64,000 nt of DNA from Winogradskyella thalassocola (GCF_900099995.1 NZ_FNCZ01000009.1:62001-126000), one strand, 5' to 3'. Shown: positions 9,002-17,323, counted from the stretch's first letter. Numbers and translations: made by a program. The notes: generated from the sequence alone by a model not told the origin.

Positions 9002-9679
9002 ATGAAGCAGTATAAATTTATAGCATTTGCCGTATGCTTAACCTTCTTTTGGTCTTGTGAGCCTTCTGTGGTTTTTTCAGAACCTCAGCCTAATGGTATT
9101 GCTCCCTTAACATTAATTCCCAAACATTTTCAAGGCATCTATTGGTGTGAAAATGACAGTGTAAGTTTGCGTGTTCATAAAAATCTTATTTATAAAAGTA
9201 AACTATTTGATGTAACATTTACGCAACAAGAAATAGAAGATACAGAAGATATTAAAATAGAGAACGAACAATTAGTTATAAAGGGCTTAAATGAATCCTT
9301 CCCTGCCATCGAAAAAAATGGAATTATTTATTCTACAATAAATCTAAAAGACACACTTTTTTCAAATCGTATTTCCAAACATGTTTTAAAACAGTTTAAA
9401 GGGCATTTAATTCTGAATAATCAAATAAAGGATAATCATTGGGAAGTGAAAATTATGAGCTTAAAACCAGAAGGCTCTCTTATCATTTCAAAAGTAAATT
9501 ATCCAGAAAACCTTGCAGCACTAGAAACCATTACTACTGTAAAAATAATTGAAAAAAGAGAAAGAGAACAGATTTTGGTTTCGCCAACCAAAACTGAGTT
9601 TGCCCAGATTTTGGATAAAAAATTAATTTTTATTGACAATTGTCAGGAGTTTAGGCCCATTATCTTATTGAAAAAATAG
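9002..9679 (+). CDS. small putative lipoprotein
   Basis: 225 residues. The N-terminus MKQYKFIAFAVCLTFFWSCE has a hydrophobic core and a lipobox-like FWSC, with Cys19 as the predicted lipidated residue. The body shows alternating beta-type segments and no recognised catalytic motif. Its start lies 3 nt after the baeRF gene, so it belongs to that operon; why a cytoplasmic release-factor-like protein is paired with a lipoprotein is unclear. A two-sided hairpin (9732-9793) ends the unit. Family not recognised. Confidence 0.65.
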   Translation: MKQYKFIAFAVCLTFFWSCEPSVVFSEPQPNGIAPLTLIPKHFQGIYWCENDSVSLRVHKNLIYKSKLFDVTFTQQEIEDTEDIKIENEQLVIKGLNESFPAIEKNGIIYSTINLKDTLFSNRISKHVLKQFKGHLILNNQIKDNHWEVKIMSLKPEGSLIISKVNYPENLAALETITTVKIIEKREREQILVSPTKTEFAQILDKKLIFIDNCQEFRPIILLKK

Positions 9680-9731
9680 ATGCAGATTATTTGTAGCATT
9701 TCCTCTTAGTTATTATATCTAATAAAATAAT

Positions 9732-9793
9732 AAAAGAAGAGATTCCTAAAAGCAAAGACCCTCAATCTTTTGCGCACTTTCAGGAATCCTCTT
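9732..9793. terminator. bidirectional hairpin between convergent genes
   Basis: Arms AAGAGATTCCTAAAAG and CTTTCAGGAATCCTCTT pair with one bulge and one mismatch around a ~26-nt loop. It sits between the lipoprotein gene (+) and the dodecin gene (-). Confidence 0.55.
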
Positions 9794-9812
9794 CAACCCT
9801 AACTAATACTAA

Positions 9813-10022
9813 TTATTCTGTATCCATTATTCCAAAACACACTTTAGTAGTTACCCGATATTGAACAACGGCATTGTTTTTTACCGTAGCCTGCATATCT
9901 TTTACATAAACAGATTTAATATTTTTTACACTTTTTGAGGCTTCTGTAACTACATTTTTAACCGCATCATCAAAACTCACTGTAGAGTTTCCTAAGACTT
10001 CAATTACTTTTAATACTGACAT
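9813..10022 (-). CDS. dodecin family flavin-binding protein
   Basis: 69 residues, standard dodecin length. The sequence MSVLKVIEVLGNSTVSFDDA, then TEASKSVKNIKSVYVKDMQA and YRVTTKVCFGI follows the dodecin pattern closely. Dodecins assemble into 12-subunit hollow spheres that store or buffer flavin and limit photochemical or redox damage from free flavin. This fits a region whose candidate sensor kinase has a flavin-binding LOV domain. The promoter is the perfect palindrome at 10086-10097 with TATTTTCG on the minus strand (10062-10055), divergent from ppsA. Confidence 0.9.
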   Translation of the reverse strand: MSVLKVIEVLGNSTVSFDDAVKNVVTEASKSVKNIKSVYVKDMQATVKNNAVVQYRVTTKVCFGIMDTE

Positions 10023-10085
10023 AACTTATGTTTTTTTTATTGTTAATACTATCACGAAAATAATTTGAGATGCACTATCTAGAAA

Positions 10086-10097
10086 TGACCTAGGTCA
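10086..10097 (-). promoter_or_regulatory. perfect palindrome TGACCTAGGTCA for dodecin
   Basis: The best-consensus form of the motif. On the minus strand TATTTTCG (10062-10055) starts 23 nt from it, with one mismatch to TAnnTTTG. Confidence 0.75.
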
Positions 10098-10125
10098 ATC
10101 TCACATTTTTTTAATTTTATTAGAG

Positions 10126-10137
10126 TGACGAGGGTCA
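10126..10137 (+). promoter_or_regulatory. Crp/Fnr-like palindrome TGACGAGGGTCA for ppsA
   Basis: TATTTTTA (10161-10168) begins 23 nt downstream, one mismatch to TAnnTTTG. Its centre is 40 bp from the dodecin-facing palindrome, so the two divergent promoters each have their own site. Confidence 0.7.
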
Positions 10138-10199
10138 TTTCATAAAATAGATACAACCACTATTTTTAAGAATTATGAATCCAATATATTAAAGAAACT

Positions 10200-12611
10200 A
10201 TGGAATCTCGTATTAAAAAATTCAGTGAAATTGGTATAAAAGATGTTTGTACTGTAGGAGGTAAAAACGCATCTTTAGGCGAAATGTATAATAAGTTAAC
10301 TTCAAAAGGTGTTTCTATACCTAATGGCTTTGCTACTACATCCTATGCTTTTTGGGAGTTTTTAAAAGAAAATAAAATTGAAACACCTCTAAAACAATTG
10401 CTAACAAAGCTTAATAGAAAAGACTATTCCAATCTAGAAACTATTGGAGAACAAGCACGAAAATATATTCTAAATGGTACTTTTTCATCTGCGTTTTCCA
10501 AAGACATAAAGAAATCTTATACTAGTTTATGTGGCAAGGACTTAAAAGAAGTGGCAGTTAGAAGTAGTGCCACTGCTGAGGATCTTCCAGATGCTAGTTT
10601 TGCAGGACAGCACGAAACGTATTTAAATATTAAAGGCGAGGATGAATTACTAGAAGCTGTAAAAAAATGTTATGCATCCTTATATACCAATCGTGCTATA
10701 AAATATCGTGAAGACAAAGGTTTTAAACATCATACTATTGCTTTATCTGTTGGTATGCAACTTATGGTACGCTCAGATAAAGGCTGTTCTGGTGTAGGTT
10801 TCACCATAGAACCAGAGTCTGGTTTTGAGAATGTTATTGTATTATCTGGTGTTTGGGGATTGGGAGAAAACATTGTACAAGGCACTGTAAATCCGGATGA
10901 ATTTTATGTCTTTAAACCTAGTTTGAAACAAGGTAAATATCCTATTATTCAGAAAAAAATGGGAGACAAAAAACTATCAATGATATACGCAAATAAAACG
11001 CAAGAGCAAAGTATTGTTAATTCAAACACACCAAAAAATAAACAACAACAATTTGTACTAACCGATAAGGAAATTATAAAACTTTCAAATTGGGCAAAAT
11101 TGATAGAAGATCATTATCAAAAACCTATGGACATAGAATGGGCAAAAGATGGCATTACAAATCAGTTATTTATCACTCAAGCACGTCCAGAAACGGTACA
11201 CCAAACTCGAAATAAAAATAGTCTTATTGAATACAAACTCTTAGAAAAAGGGACCATTCTATCCCAAGGAAATGCCATTGGCTCTAAAATTAAAGTTGGA
11301 AAAGCTTGTTTTTTAAAATCCCCTAAAAACGTCGGTTCTTTGGTACCAAATACAATAATAATTACTGACACAATTACGCCAGATTGGGATCCACTACTAA
11401 AGCAAGTCTCTGGTATTGTAACTAACAAAGGAGGTAGAACTAGTCATGCAGCCATCGTCGCACGAGAGTTAGGTGTACCTGCCATTGTGGGCTGTGGAGA
11501 TGCCACAAAGACTATTATAGACGGCACTATAATTACTATATCCTGTGCTCAGGGAAAAACGGGATATATTTATAAGGGAGAACTCTCTTTTGAAGAAAAA
11601 GAGATAGATTTTCAAAACATTAAAATGCCAAAAACGGAGGTGAAAATGATTCTCGCTGATCCTGAAAATGCCTTTCCCCTATCCTTTTATCCTAATGATG
11701 GTGTGGGATTATTACGAATGGAGTTCATTATAACTCATAATGTTAAGATTCATCCTATGGCATTAGTAAAATTTGATCAACTAACAGATATCTCGTTAAA
11801 AAAAGAAATTACAACAATCACTGAAACTTATAAAGACAAAAAAGAATATTTCGTAGATAAACTATCACAAGGAATCGCAACCATTGTAGCTGCTTTTTAT
11901 CCAAAAGAAGTGATTGTGCGCTTAAGTGATTTTAAAACTAATGAATATGCCAATTTAATAGGAGGAAAAGATTTTGAGCCTCATGAAGAAAACCCAATGT
12001 TGGGCTTTAGAGGTGCATCACGCTATTATAATGATTTATATAAAGCAGGTTTTGCGCTAGAATGTGAAGCTATTAAAAAAGTAAGAGAACAAATGGGACT
12101 CATAAATCTAAAAGTTATGATTCCGTTTTGTAGAACCTTAAATGAAGGTAAAAAAGTAATAGCTACAATGGCCGAAAACGGGTTGAAGCAAAGTGAAAAT
12201 GGATTGGAAATCTATACCATGGTTGAAATTCCGAGCAATGTGATTTTAGCTGAAAAATTTGCCGAAATATTTGATGGGTTTTCTATTGGCTCAAACGACC
12301 TAACACAACTTACATTAGGTATTGATAGAGATTCAGAACTCATGGGAAAACTATTTGATGAAAACGATGCCGCTGCAAAACAAATGATTAAAATGGCGAT
12401 CCAATCAGCTATAAAAACGCAGACTAAAATAGGCTTGTGCGGACAAGCACCAAGTGATTTCCCAGAATTTGCCGCCTTTTTAGTTAACGAAGGTATTGAT
12501 AGCATTTCATTTAATCCAGATGCTTTATTACAAGGTATTGAAAATATTAATAAAGCAGAAGAAAGTTTGAAAGTCGCTAACAAAGCCAATGACTTTATTT
12601 TTTATAAATAA
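10200..12611 (+). CDS. ppsA: phosphoenolpyruvate synthase (pyruvate, water dikinase)
   Basis: 803 residues, the normal length. An N-terminal pyruvate phosphate dikinase ATP-grasp domain (TVGGKNASLGEMY near the start; AVRSSATAEDLPDASFAGQH) is followed by the swivelling phosphohistidine domain with GGRTSHAAIVARELGVPA, in which the phosphorylated His is residue 416. The C-terminal TIM-barrel ends with GLCGQAPSDFPEFAAFLV, containing the catalytic Cys. It converts pyruvate, ATP and water to PEP, AMP and phosphate, allowing gluconeogenesis. A dedicated palindrome promoter (10126-10168) suggests stress-induced expression. The related dikinase PPDK is less likely because of length and motif spacing. 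Confidence 0.92.
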   Translation: MESRIKKFSEIGIKDVCTVGGKNASLGEMYNKLTSKGVSIPNGFATTSYAFWEFLKENKIETPLKQLLTKLNRKDYSNLETIGEQARKYILNGTFSSAFSKDIKKSYTSLCGKDLKEVAVRSSATAEDLPDASFAGQHETYLNIKGEDELLEAVKKCYASLYTNRAIKYREDKGFKHHTIALSVGMQLMVRSDKGCSGVGFTIEPESGFENVIVLSGVWGLGENIVQGTVNPDEFYVFKPSLKQGKYPIIQKKMGDKKLSMIYANKTQEQSIVNSNTPKNKQQQFVLTDKEIIKLSNWAKLIEDHYQKPMDIEWAKDGITNQLFITQARPETVHQTRNKNSLIEYKLLEKGTILSQGNAIGSKIKVGKACFLKSPKNVGSLVPNTIIITDTITPDWDPLLKQVSGIVTNKGGRTSHAAIVARELGVPAIVGCGDATKTIIDGTIITISCAQGKTGYIYKGELSFEEKEIDFQNIKMPKTEVKMILADPENAFPLSFYPNDGVGLLRMEFIITHNVKIHPMALVKFDQLTDISLKKEITTITETYKDKKEYFVDKLSQGIATIVAAFYPKEVIVRLSDFKTNEYANLIGGKDFEPHEENPMLGFRGASRYYNDLYKAGFALECEAIKKVREQMGLINLKVMIPFCRTLNEGKKVIATMAENGLKQSENGLEIYTMVEIPSNVILAEKFAEIFDGFSIGSNDLTQLTLGIDRDSELMGKLFDENDAAAKQMIKMAIQSAIKTQTKIGLCGQAPSDFPEFAAFLVNEGIDSISFNPDALLQGIENINKAEESLKVANKANDFIFYK

Positions 12612-12624
12612 AGTTATTGGCTAC

Positions 12625-12636
12625 TGACGTGTATCA
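12625..12636 (+). promoter_or_regulatory. Crp/Fnr-like palindrome TGACGTGTATCA
   Basis: Just after the ppsA stop codon and facing the DUF2267 gene. TTCCTTTG (12660-12667) follows after 23 nt, one mismatch to TAnnTTTG; the implied leader is ~120 nt. Confidence 0.6.
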
Positions 12637-12795
12637 TTTTGAAATTGAAAAGGTTTTGGTTCCTTTGATAGTAATTCAAATTTCGCTGTAATGCATATTT
12701 CATAATCACTATTAACCTATTTATTAAAATAATTTAACTCAATACTATTTAAAAATAGCTAATTCGAATATACATTTAACCTAAAAACAGATACT

Positions 12796-13245
12796 ATGTC
12801 ACTAAATTTTAATCAATACGCAGCAGAAGGAAATACGTTTCTAAAGGAATATGCCAAAGAGCTATGCCTTTCTGAAGACCCAGATAGAGCTGGTCGTGTA
12901 CTTAGTTCTATTTTACATGGCTTACGTTCTATAATCTCAGTTGAAGAATCCTTACAACTTATAGCCCAGCTTCCTATGTTTTTAAAAGCAGTTTATGTAA
13001 ATGGCTGGTCTATTAAAACAAATAAAAAAAGAATAAAAGATGTGGAAGGTTTTATAGATCTCATTAGGTCGTTTGATGGCAAAACATCTTTGTATGATTT
13101 TGAATCAGATGAAATCGCCGAAGATTATATATACTCAACATTCTTAGTTTTAAGAAGATATATCTCTAGTGGCGAGCTGGATGATATAAGAGGAGAATTA
13201 CCCAAACGATTAAAAGGTCTTATTTTCGAGCACATATTTGTTTAG
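12796..13245 (+). CDS. DUF2267 family protein
   Basis: 149 residues, helical, no signal peptide. The N-terminal half (EYAKELCLSEDPDRAGRVLS, then SVEESLQLIAQLPMFLKAVY and VNGW) is the DUF2267 signature, a two-repeat family found with stress and dormancy genes in many bacteria; its biochemical role is unknown. The C-terminal half repeats the helical pattern (LVLRRYISSGELDDIRGELP). Predicted control is by the palindrome promoter at 12625-12667. The triplicated RNA units start about 100 bp downstream. Confidence 0.85.
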   Translation: MSLNFNQYAAEGNTFLKEYAKELCLSEDPDRAGRVLSSILHGLRSIISVEESLQLIAQLPMFLKAVYVNGWSIKTNKKRIKDVEGFIDLIRSFDGKTSLYDFESDEIAEDYIYSTFLVLRRYISSGELDDIRGELPKRLKGLIFEHIFV

Positions 13246-13358
13246 AATTAATAAAATATTTCAAACAATTCATCTAGACAAACGTAAAGCCTTTGAAAAT
13301 GAGTAATAAATAATCTTTAGGGCAAATTTGTAAATTAATTAATAAAAATTATTCAGAC

Positions 13359-13370
13359 TGATCTGGGTCA
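13359..13370 (+). promoter_or_regulatory. palindrome TGATCTGGGTCA of RNA unit 1
   Basis: TAAATTAG (13394-13401), one mismatch to TAnnTTTG, begins 23 nt later. The whole promoter segment is nearly identical in all three units. Confidence 0.7.
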
Positions 13371-13406
13371 GTTCATACTCTAAAAAGCAGTTGTAAATTA
13401 GCATTA

Positions 13407-13792
13407 TAATTAATAAGATAGTTCTTTGAAAACATAAAAAATAGGGTCTTGGTGCAGCAATACAACAATGGCCTTAGGTGCAAAACTGTACTTGAAAGCT
13501 TTAAACGTATTGTGTTGACTTTGTAAAAGAAGTGAATGCAAAATCAGATTAAGTCTATTAAGAACATTGTGCACCAGTAATCTGGGACATTTAGTTGTCC
13601 CAGATTATTTAAAACATTGGTTATCAACTACTGTAAAGTAAGTGTAACCAGTATGAAGCGATTGAATTTGTTTTACTAAAATTGATCTTTTAAAATTCCA
13701 GAAATGGAAGGTTTGATTGGTTGGTTAGACGTACAGATAAAATGAATCGTTTCAACAGGAAACTGGAAGTTTAGGCTTCCAGTTTCTATTTT
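13407..13792 (+). ncRNA. putative structured small RNA, copy 1 of 3
   Basis: Predicted transcript of about 385 nt between the palindrome promoter and a terminator hairpin (stem AAACTGGAAG at 13760-13769 and CTTCCAGTTT at 13776-13785, followed by a T-rich stretch). Inside is a perfect 12-bp hairpin, TAATCTGGGACA (13578-13589) and TGTCCCAGATTA (13596-13607), plus a 5' hairpin near 13445-13475 built on TTGGTG/CAACAA. No reading frame is shared by all three copies: a 16-codon frame in copies 1 and 2 is absent from copy 3. The ends are predicted, not measured. I do not recognise the RNA; a relation to the 6S-Flavo family cannot be judged by eye. Confidence 0.65.
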
Positions 13793-13810
13793 AAAAAATA
13801 TTACTCAGAC

Positions 13811-13822
13811 TGACCTAGGTCA
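13811..13822 (+). promoter_or_regulatory. perfect palindrome TGACCTAGGTCA of RNA unit 2
   Basis: TAAATTAG (13846-13853) follows after 23 nt, as in unit 1. The site lies 452 bp after that of unit 1. Confidence 0.72.
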
Positions 13823-13858
13823 GTTTATACTCTAAAAAGCAGTTGTAAATTAGCAGTA

Positions 13859-14243
13859 TAATTAATAAGATAGTTCTTTGAAAACATAAAAAACAGGGTC
13901 TTGGTGTAGCAATACAACAATGGCCTTAGGTGCAAAACTGTACTTGAAAGCTTTAAACGTATTGTGTTGACTTTGTAAAAGAAGTGTATGCAAGATGACT
14001 AAGACTGTAAAGAACATTGTGCACCAGTAATCTGGGACATTTAGTTGTCCCAGATTATTTAAAACATTGGTTGTCAACTACTGTAAAGTAAGTGCAACTA
14101 GTTTGAAGCGATTGAATTTGTTTTACTAAAATTAATCTTTTAAAAAATCCAGAAATGGAAGGTTTGATTGGTTGGTTAGACGTACAGATAAAATGAATCG
14201 TCTCAACAGGAAACTGGAAGTTTAGGCTTCCAGTTTCTATTTT
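13859..14243 (+). ncRNA. putative structured small RNA, copy 2 of 3
   Basis: Very similar to copy 1 along its whole length, with small changes around 13985-14010 and scattered substitutions. Both hairpins are kept without mismatch: TAATCTGGGACA with TGTCCCAGATTA near 14028-14057, and the terminator AAACTGGAAG (14211-14220) with CTTCCAGTTT (14227-14236). A 71-codon frame on the opposite strand crosses the unit but is not preserved in the other copies. Conservation of promoter, hairpins and terminator as a package argues for three independent RNA genes rather than one long transcript. Confidence 0.65.
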
Positions 14244-14261
14244 AAAAAATATTACTCAGAC

Positions 14262-14273
14262 TGACCTGGGTCA
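14262..14273 (+). promoter_or_regulatory. palindrome TGACCTGGGTCA of RNA unit 3
   Basis: TAAATTAG (14297-14304) follows after 23 nt. The site lies 451 bp after that of unit 2. Confidence 0.7.
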
Positions 14274-14309
14274 GTTTATACTCTAAAAAGCAGTTGTAAA
14301 TTAGCAGTA

Positions 14310-14686
14310 TAATTAATAAGATAGTTCTTTGAAAACATAAAAAATAGGGTCTTGTTGTAGCAATGCAACAGAGACTTTAGGTGTTCAACTGTGCTTGATA
14401 GCTTTAAGCCTATTGTTTTTACTTTGAAGAAGTGAATGCAAAATCAGATTAAGTCTATTAAGAACATTGTGCACCAGTAATCTGGGACATTTAGTTGTCC
14501 CAGGTTACTTTAAGTATTGGTTAACAAATACCATAAAACAACTATAACCTATATGGAGCGATTGAAATTATTTATTACTACAACTAATATATTCTAATGT
14601 TAGAAAAAGAGTATTTTTAGTGTAGGTATAAATAAAAATAGTCACTTCATTAGAAAACGGGAAGCCTTGGCTTCCCGTTTTTGATT
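14310..14686 (+). ncRNA. putative structured small RNA, copy 3 of 3 (diverged)
   Basis: The most diverged copy. The promoter and the central block around 14430-14505 stay close to copies 1 and 2, while 14345-14420 and 14520-14650 differ. Structure is kept through change: the central stem is TAATCTGGGACA/TGTCCCAGGTTA (a G-U replaces an A-U, and the stem extends by AG/CT); the terminator stem is AAAACGGGAAG (14654-14664) with CTTCCCGTTTT (14671-14681), where a T-A pair of the other copies has become G-C; the 5' hairpin is GTCTTGTTG/CAACAGAGAC. The S1C protease gene begins 35 nt after the predicted end. Confidence 0.62.
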
Positions 14687-14720
14687 TAGAACATATTCTA
14701 AATGTATCAAACTAATAATA

Positions 14721-15746
14721 ATGAACAAACTATGTCTTTCTCTATTACTCTTATTTACTGTTATTGTAAATTCACAAAATCTTTCCGAACTTTATAATGA
14801 CGTAAAGTCGTCTGTAGTAGTCATCAATATTATTACTGTTGAATCAAGAAAAGTTAATGATGATTTAAATTTACTAGCAAAAGCCACTCAAGGATCTGGT
14901 GTTTTAATATCTGAAGATGGTCTAATTTGGACCGCAGCCCATGTGGTGCAATCTGCGGAATTAGTTCAGGTAGAATTTTTAGATGGTGAACTCTTTGAAG
15001 CTGATGTTTTGTCATCAAACCCATTAGCGGATGTTGCATTAATTAAAATTAAAGGTGAATTTCACTTAAAGAACAAAAAAGTCGCAAAAATTGGAAATTC
15101 TGATATGCAAAACATTGGTGATGATATTTTTGTGATTGGCGCACCATTTGGCATTAAACAAACTTTATCTAAAGGAATTATTAGTGGTAAACATTATTTA
15201 GATCCTTCAAATAGCAGTTTAGCGAATGTTGAATTTCTTCAAACGGATGCTGCAATTAATCACGGAAATTCTGGAGGTCCAATGTTTAATATGAAAGGGG
15301 AAATTATAGGAATTACTAGCAGAATTCATAGTGAATCTGGTAGTTTTAATGGGCTTGCATTTGCTATCTCTTCTAATACAGCAAAAAAAACATTAATGGA
15401 TGAACCTAATTTATGGACAGGAATGAATTCTATATTGGTAACCGGAAATGTCGCTAAAGCTCTAAATATACCTCAAGAATCTGGATTGCTAGTACTTAGT
15501 TTATCATCTAAAGGAGCAGCTAGTAAAATAGGTCTTAGAGGTGGTTTTATTGAAGCTACTATTGATGGTGTAAAACTCTTAATTGGTGGTGATATTATTT
15601 TAAATTTTATTGATGTAAATTTTAGCCAATCCAACTTCAAAAACCTAATTAAAACAAAAATGGATACTTACAAAAAAGGAGATAATCTTTCTATGACTAT
15701 TTTAAGGCATGGAAAAATAATTAGCCTAGAATTTATAAAGGAATAA
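14721..15746 (+). CDS. S1C-type (DegP/HtrA-like) serine protease
   Basis: 341 residues. A signal peptide is likely (MNKLCLSLLLLFTVIVNSQ), so it acts outside the cytoplasm. The trypsin-like triad is visible: His in WTAAHVVQ, Asp in ADVALIKI and Ser in NHGNSGGPMF. A single PDZ-like domain follows (VLSLSSKGAASKIGLRGGFI to the end). Most DegP proteins are longer with two PDZ domains, so this resembles the shorter DegS/HhoA layout. It would degrade or refold damaged envelope proteins. No palindrome of its own was seen; it lies directly after RNA unit 3 and might be reached by read-through. Confidence 0.88.
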   Translation: MNKLCLSLLLLFTVIVNSQNLSELYNDVKSSVVVINIITVESRKVNDDLNLLAKATQGSGVLISEDGLIWTAAHVVQSAELVQVEFLDGELFEADVLSSNPLADVALIKIKGEFHLKNKKVAKIGNSDMQNIGDDIFVIGAPFGIKQTLSKGIISGKHYLDPSNSSLANVEFLQTDAAINHGNSGGPMFNMKGEIIGITSRIHSESGSFNGLAFAISSNTAKKTLMDEPNLWTGMNSILVTGNVAKALNIPQESGLLVLSLSSKGAASKIGLRGGFIEATIDGVKLLIGGDIILNFIDVNFSQSNFKNLIKTKMDTYKKGDNLSMTILRHGKIISLEFIKE

Positions 15747-15782
15747 CTTGAATTTGTTTACGCTTTAAAATCATTTTCAACA

Positions 15783-16253
15783 TTAAAGAAAATTCAATTC
15801 ACTTTTGTCTCCTCTTAAAATTAACAAATAACAACCGCTATTCAACATTTTTAAAGACATTGTTGCTTGTGCTTCACTACCACCAATTCCTCTAAAAATT
15901 CCGTAAGAACCAGAAGATAATGTCGCTAAAGATTTCCCGTTAATTTTATGAAGAAATATTGTCATTAAATATCCTACAACAAATACAGATCCGCTTTCTG
16001 GATTATAATAAGAACCAAAATTTACAGTCTTACCCATTAAATCCTGCCAATATAACTTAATAATACTATTATCCATTGAATACATAATATCTTTATCCAT
16101 ACAAAATTGGTTCACTTTCCCTAAAATAGAAAGATGAAAAAGATTGGTGTTTGCTTCTTTTAAATCTTTCAAAGCATTTTCTAATTGCCGTAGATCTTTA
16201 TAGGCTTTAAAAGATACTTGTTTTTGCTCTGTGTTGAGGTTATTTGACATCAT
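15783..16253 (-). CDS. uncharacterised protein, general-stress-protein-like
   Basis: 156 residues, no signal peptide. The ending GIFRGIGGSEAQATMSLKML followed by GCYLLILRGDK, and an N-terminal helix (DLRQLENALKDLKEANTNLF), recall small stress-induced proteins of the GsiB-neighbour/low-temperature-induced type in which a glycine-rich hydrophobic centre is followed by a ferredoxin-like strand. The family assignment is weak. It is transcribed divergently from the YtxH gene, with its own palindrome at 16319-16330 and the -7 element TAACTTAG on the minus strand, so it is a strong candidate member of the regulon. Confidence 0.55.
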   Translation of the reverse strand: MMSNNLNTEQKQVSFKAYKDLRQLENALKDLKEANTNLFHLSILGKVNQFCMDKDIMYSMDNSIIKLYWQDLMGKTVNFGSYYNPESGSVFVVGYLMTIFLHKINGKSLATLSSGSYGIFRGIGGSEAQATMSLKMLNSGCYLLILRGDKSELNFL

Positions 16254-16318
16254 TATTTTAATATAGTTGGTATAATACCTAACAAAACTAAGTTAAGTCC
16301 TTTAAGGCCTATTGTAAA

Positions 16319-16330
16319 TGATGTAGGTCA
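16319..16330 (-). promoter_or_regulatory. palindrome TGATGTAGGTCA, minus-facing
   Basis: On the minus strand TAACTTAG (16295-16288) begins 23 nt away, one mismatch to TAnnTTTG. It serves the gene at 15783-16253. Confidence 0.65.
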
Positions 16331-16388
16331 ATCTAAGAAAACCAAACGCAATTTGATATGTTAAAACCGTAAATAAAACTTTAACAAC

Positions 16389-16400
16389 TGATCTGTATCA
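16389..16400 (+). promoter_or_regulatory. palindrome TGATCTGTATCA, plus-facing
   Basis: TATCTTTA (16424-16431) begins 23 nt downstream, one mismatch to TAnnTTTG. It serves the YtxH cluster. Confidence 0.68.
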
Positions 16401-16467
16401 TTTTAGAAAAGGCAATCGCTAATTATCTTTATAGTATATAAAAAATAACAACTTAAATAATTACACC

Positions 16468-16797
16468 ATGGAAAATAATAATGGAAATCTATTTATATCC
16501 TTTGTAACTGGCACAGCCATTGGTGCAGGTCTAGGTATTCTATTTGCACCATTTAAAGGTAGCGAAACTAGAGAAAAAATAAAACATACAGTAGCAGATA
16601 CTACACACGATATTTCTAATCGTTTAAAACAAGCTAAAGACGAACTTACTAAAACTGCTCATGAAAAAAAGGAAGCTTTTGATAAAAAATTAGATGAGAC
16701 TGTTTCTAACATGAGTTATAAAGCAGAAGATTTAATTACATCCTTAGAAGCTAAACTTGAAGGTCTTAAGAAAAAAAATGCACAACTGCATAAATAA
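16468..16797 (+). CDS. YtxH domain-containing protein
   Basis: 109 residues. The N-terminus has a glycine-rich hydrophobic helix (FVTGTAIGAGLGILFAPFKG) ending in the typical PFKGSETREKIK, followed by a long charged amphipathic helix likely to form a coiled coil. YtxH proteins are small membrane-associated stress proteins of unknown mechanism (YtxH is in the Bacillus SigB regulon). It opens a three-gene group with a broken YqjE-like gene and a DUF6327-like gene, a grouping I remember from other flavobacteria. Promoter: palindrome at 16389-16400. Confidence 0.85.
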   Translation: MENNNGNLFISFVTGTAIGAGLGILFAPFKGSETREKIKHTVADTTHDISNRLKQAKDELTKTAHEKKEAFDKKLDETVSNMSYKAEDLITSLEAKLEGLKKKNAQLHK

Positions 16798-16805
16798 AGA
16801 CTTAC

Positions 16806-17099
16806 ATGACTTTTGATCAATTTAAAGAAACGATTAAAGAATGTAGATGCACATAGTTATTTAAAATACTTAAGAGGTTAGTAACTAGTTTTTTTCAAAC
16901 TGCATTTGTAGGATCACTCTTGTTACTAGCCTTATTTGTTTTATCTATTGCAATATCTTATGTCATAAGACAAACATTGGGAAGCACCTGGCTCGGGTTT
17001 GTAATTGTAAGCGTGTTCTTAATGCTTTTAGCCCTACTCTCTTATAAAATTCGGAAAAAACTAAACAAACCAATAATCAGGTTTTACTCTTCACATTAG
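16806..17099 (+). pseudogene. YqjE/phage-holin-like (DUF1469) membrane protein, broken
   Basis: From ATG 16806 the frame reads MTFDQFKETIKE and then hits TAG at 16854-16856. After the stop the same frame continues with a clear two-helix membrane protein (segments SFFQTAFVGSLLLLALFVL and TWLGFVIVSVFLMLLALL, basic tail) up to TAG 17097-17099. Between about 16840 and 16875 the next frame reads NVDAHSYLKYLR, which fits the family better and suggests two compensating frameshifts rather than one point mutation. Length (~98 codons) and neighbours (YtxH, DUF6327) match the flavobacterial DUF1469 protein. A sequencing error is possible. Confidence 0.65.
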
Positions 17100-17110
17100 T
17101 TTAATAAATT

Positions 17111-17323
17111 ATGATACTCAAATACTACAATTCTTTTGAAGAAATTGACACACATCTCAACATACTAAAACTACAAAAGTCCATAGAAAAAGAGCTGTTG
17201 ATTTATAATTACCATAAAGCGAAATATTTGCCTTATCCAAAACATATTGCATTAGAAATTGGTGACATTCTTCAAGAAAAGATTATCAAGATACTTCTAA
17301 ATCGCTATTATTGGATATTTTGA
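17111..17323 (+). CDS. small DUF6327-like protein
   Basis: 70 residues. The opening YYNSFEEIDTHLNILKLQKS resembles the conserved start of small flavobacterial proteins (DUF6327-like) encoded after YtxH and YqjE-like genes. The rest is basic and lacks the usual glycine-rich C-terminal segment, so the gene may itself be decaying, as its upstream neighbour is. Probably the last gene of the unit started at 16389. Function unknown. Confidence 0.5.
   Translation: MILKYYNSFEEIDTHLNILKLQKSIEKELLIYNYHKAKYLPYPKHIALEIGDILQEKIIKILLNRYYWIF

Noticed and set aside
13469..13519. 16-codon plus-strand frame (MALGAKLYLKALNVLC) in RNA units 1 and 2
   Set aside because: Present in copies 1 and 2 only because they are nearly identical; copy 3 loses start and frame while keeping the RNA stems.
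13862..14077. 71-codon minus-strand reading frame across RNA unit 2
   Set aside because: It spans the promoter and the central hairpin of the repeat, is not kept in copies 1 and 3, and has no recognisable protein pattern. The RNA-gene reading explains the conservation better.
13359..14273. The three-fold repeat as a CRISPR array
   Set aside because: The period is ~452 bp, the repeated part is nearly the whole unit and the units contain promoters and terminators; there are no short repeats with unique spacers anywhere in the window.
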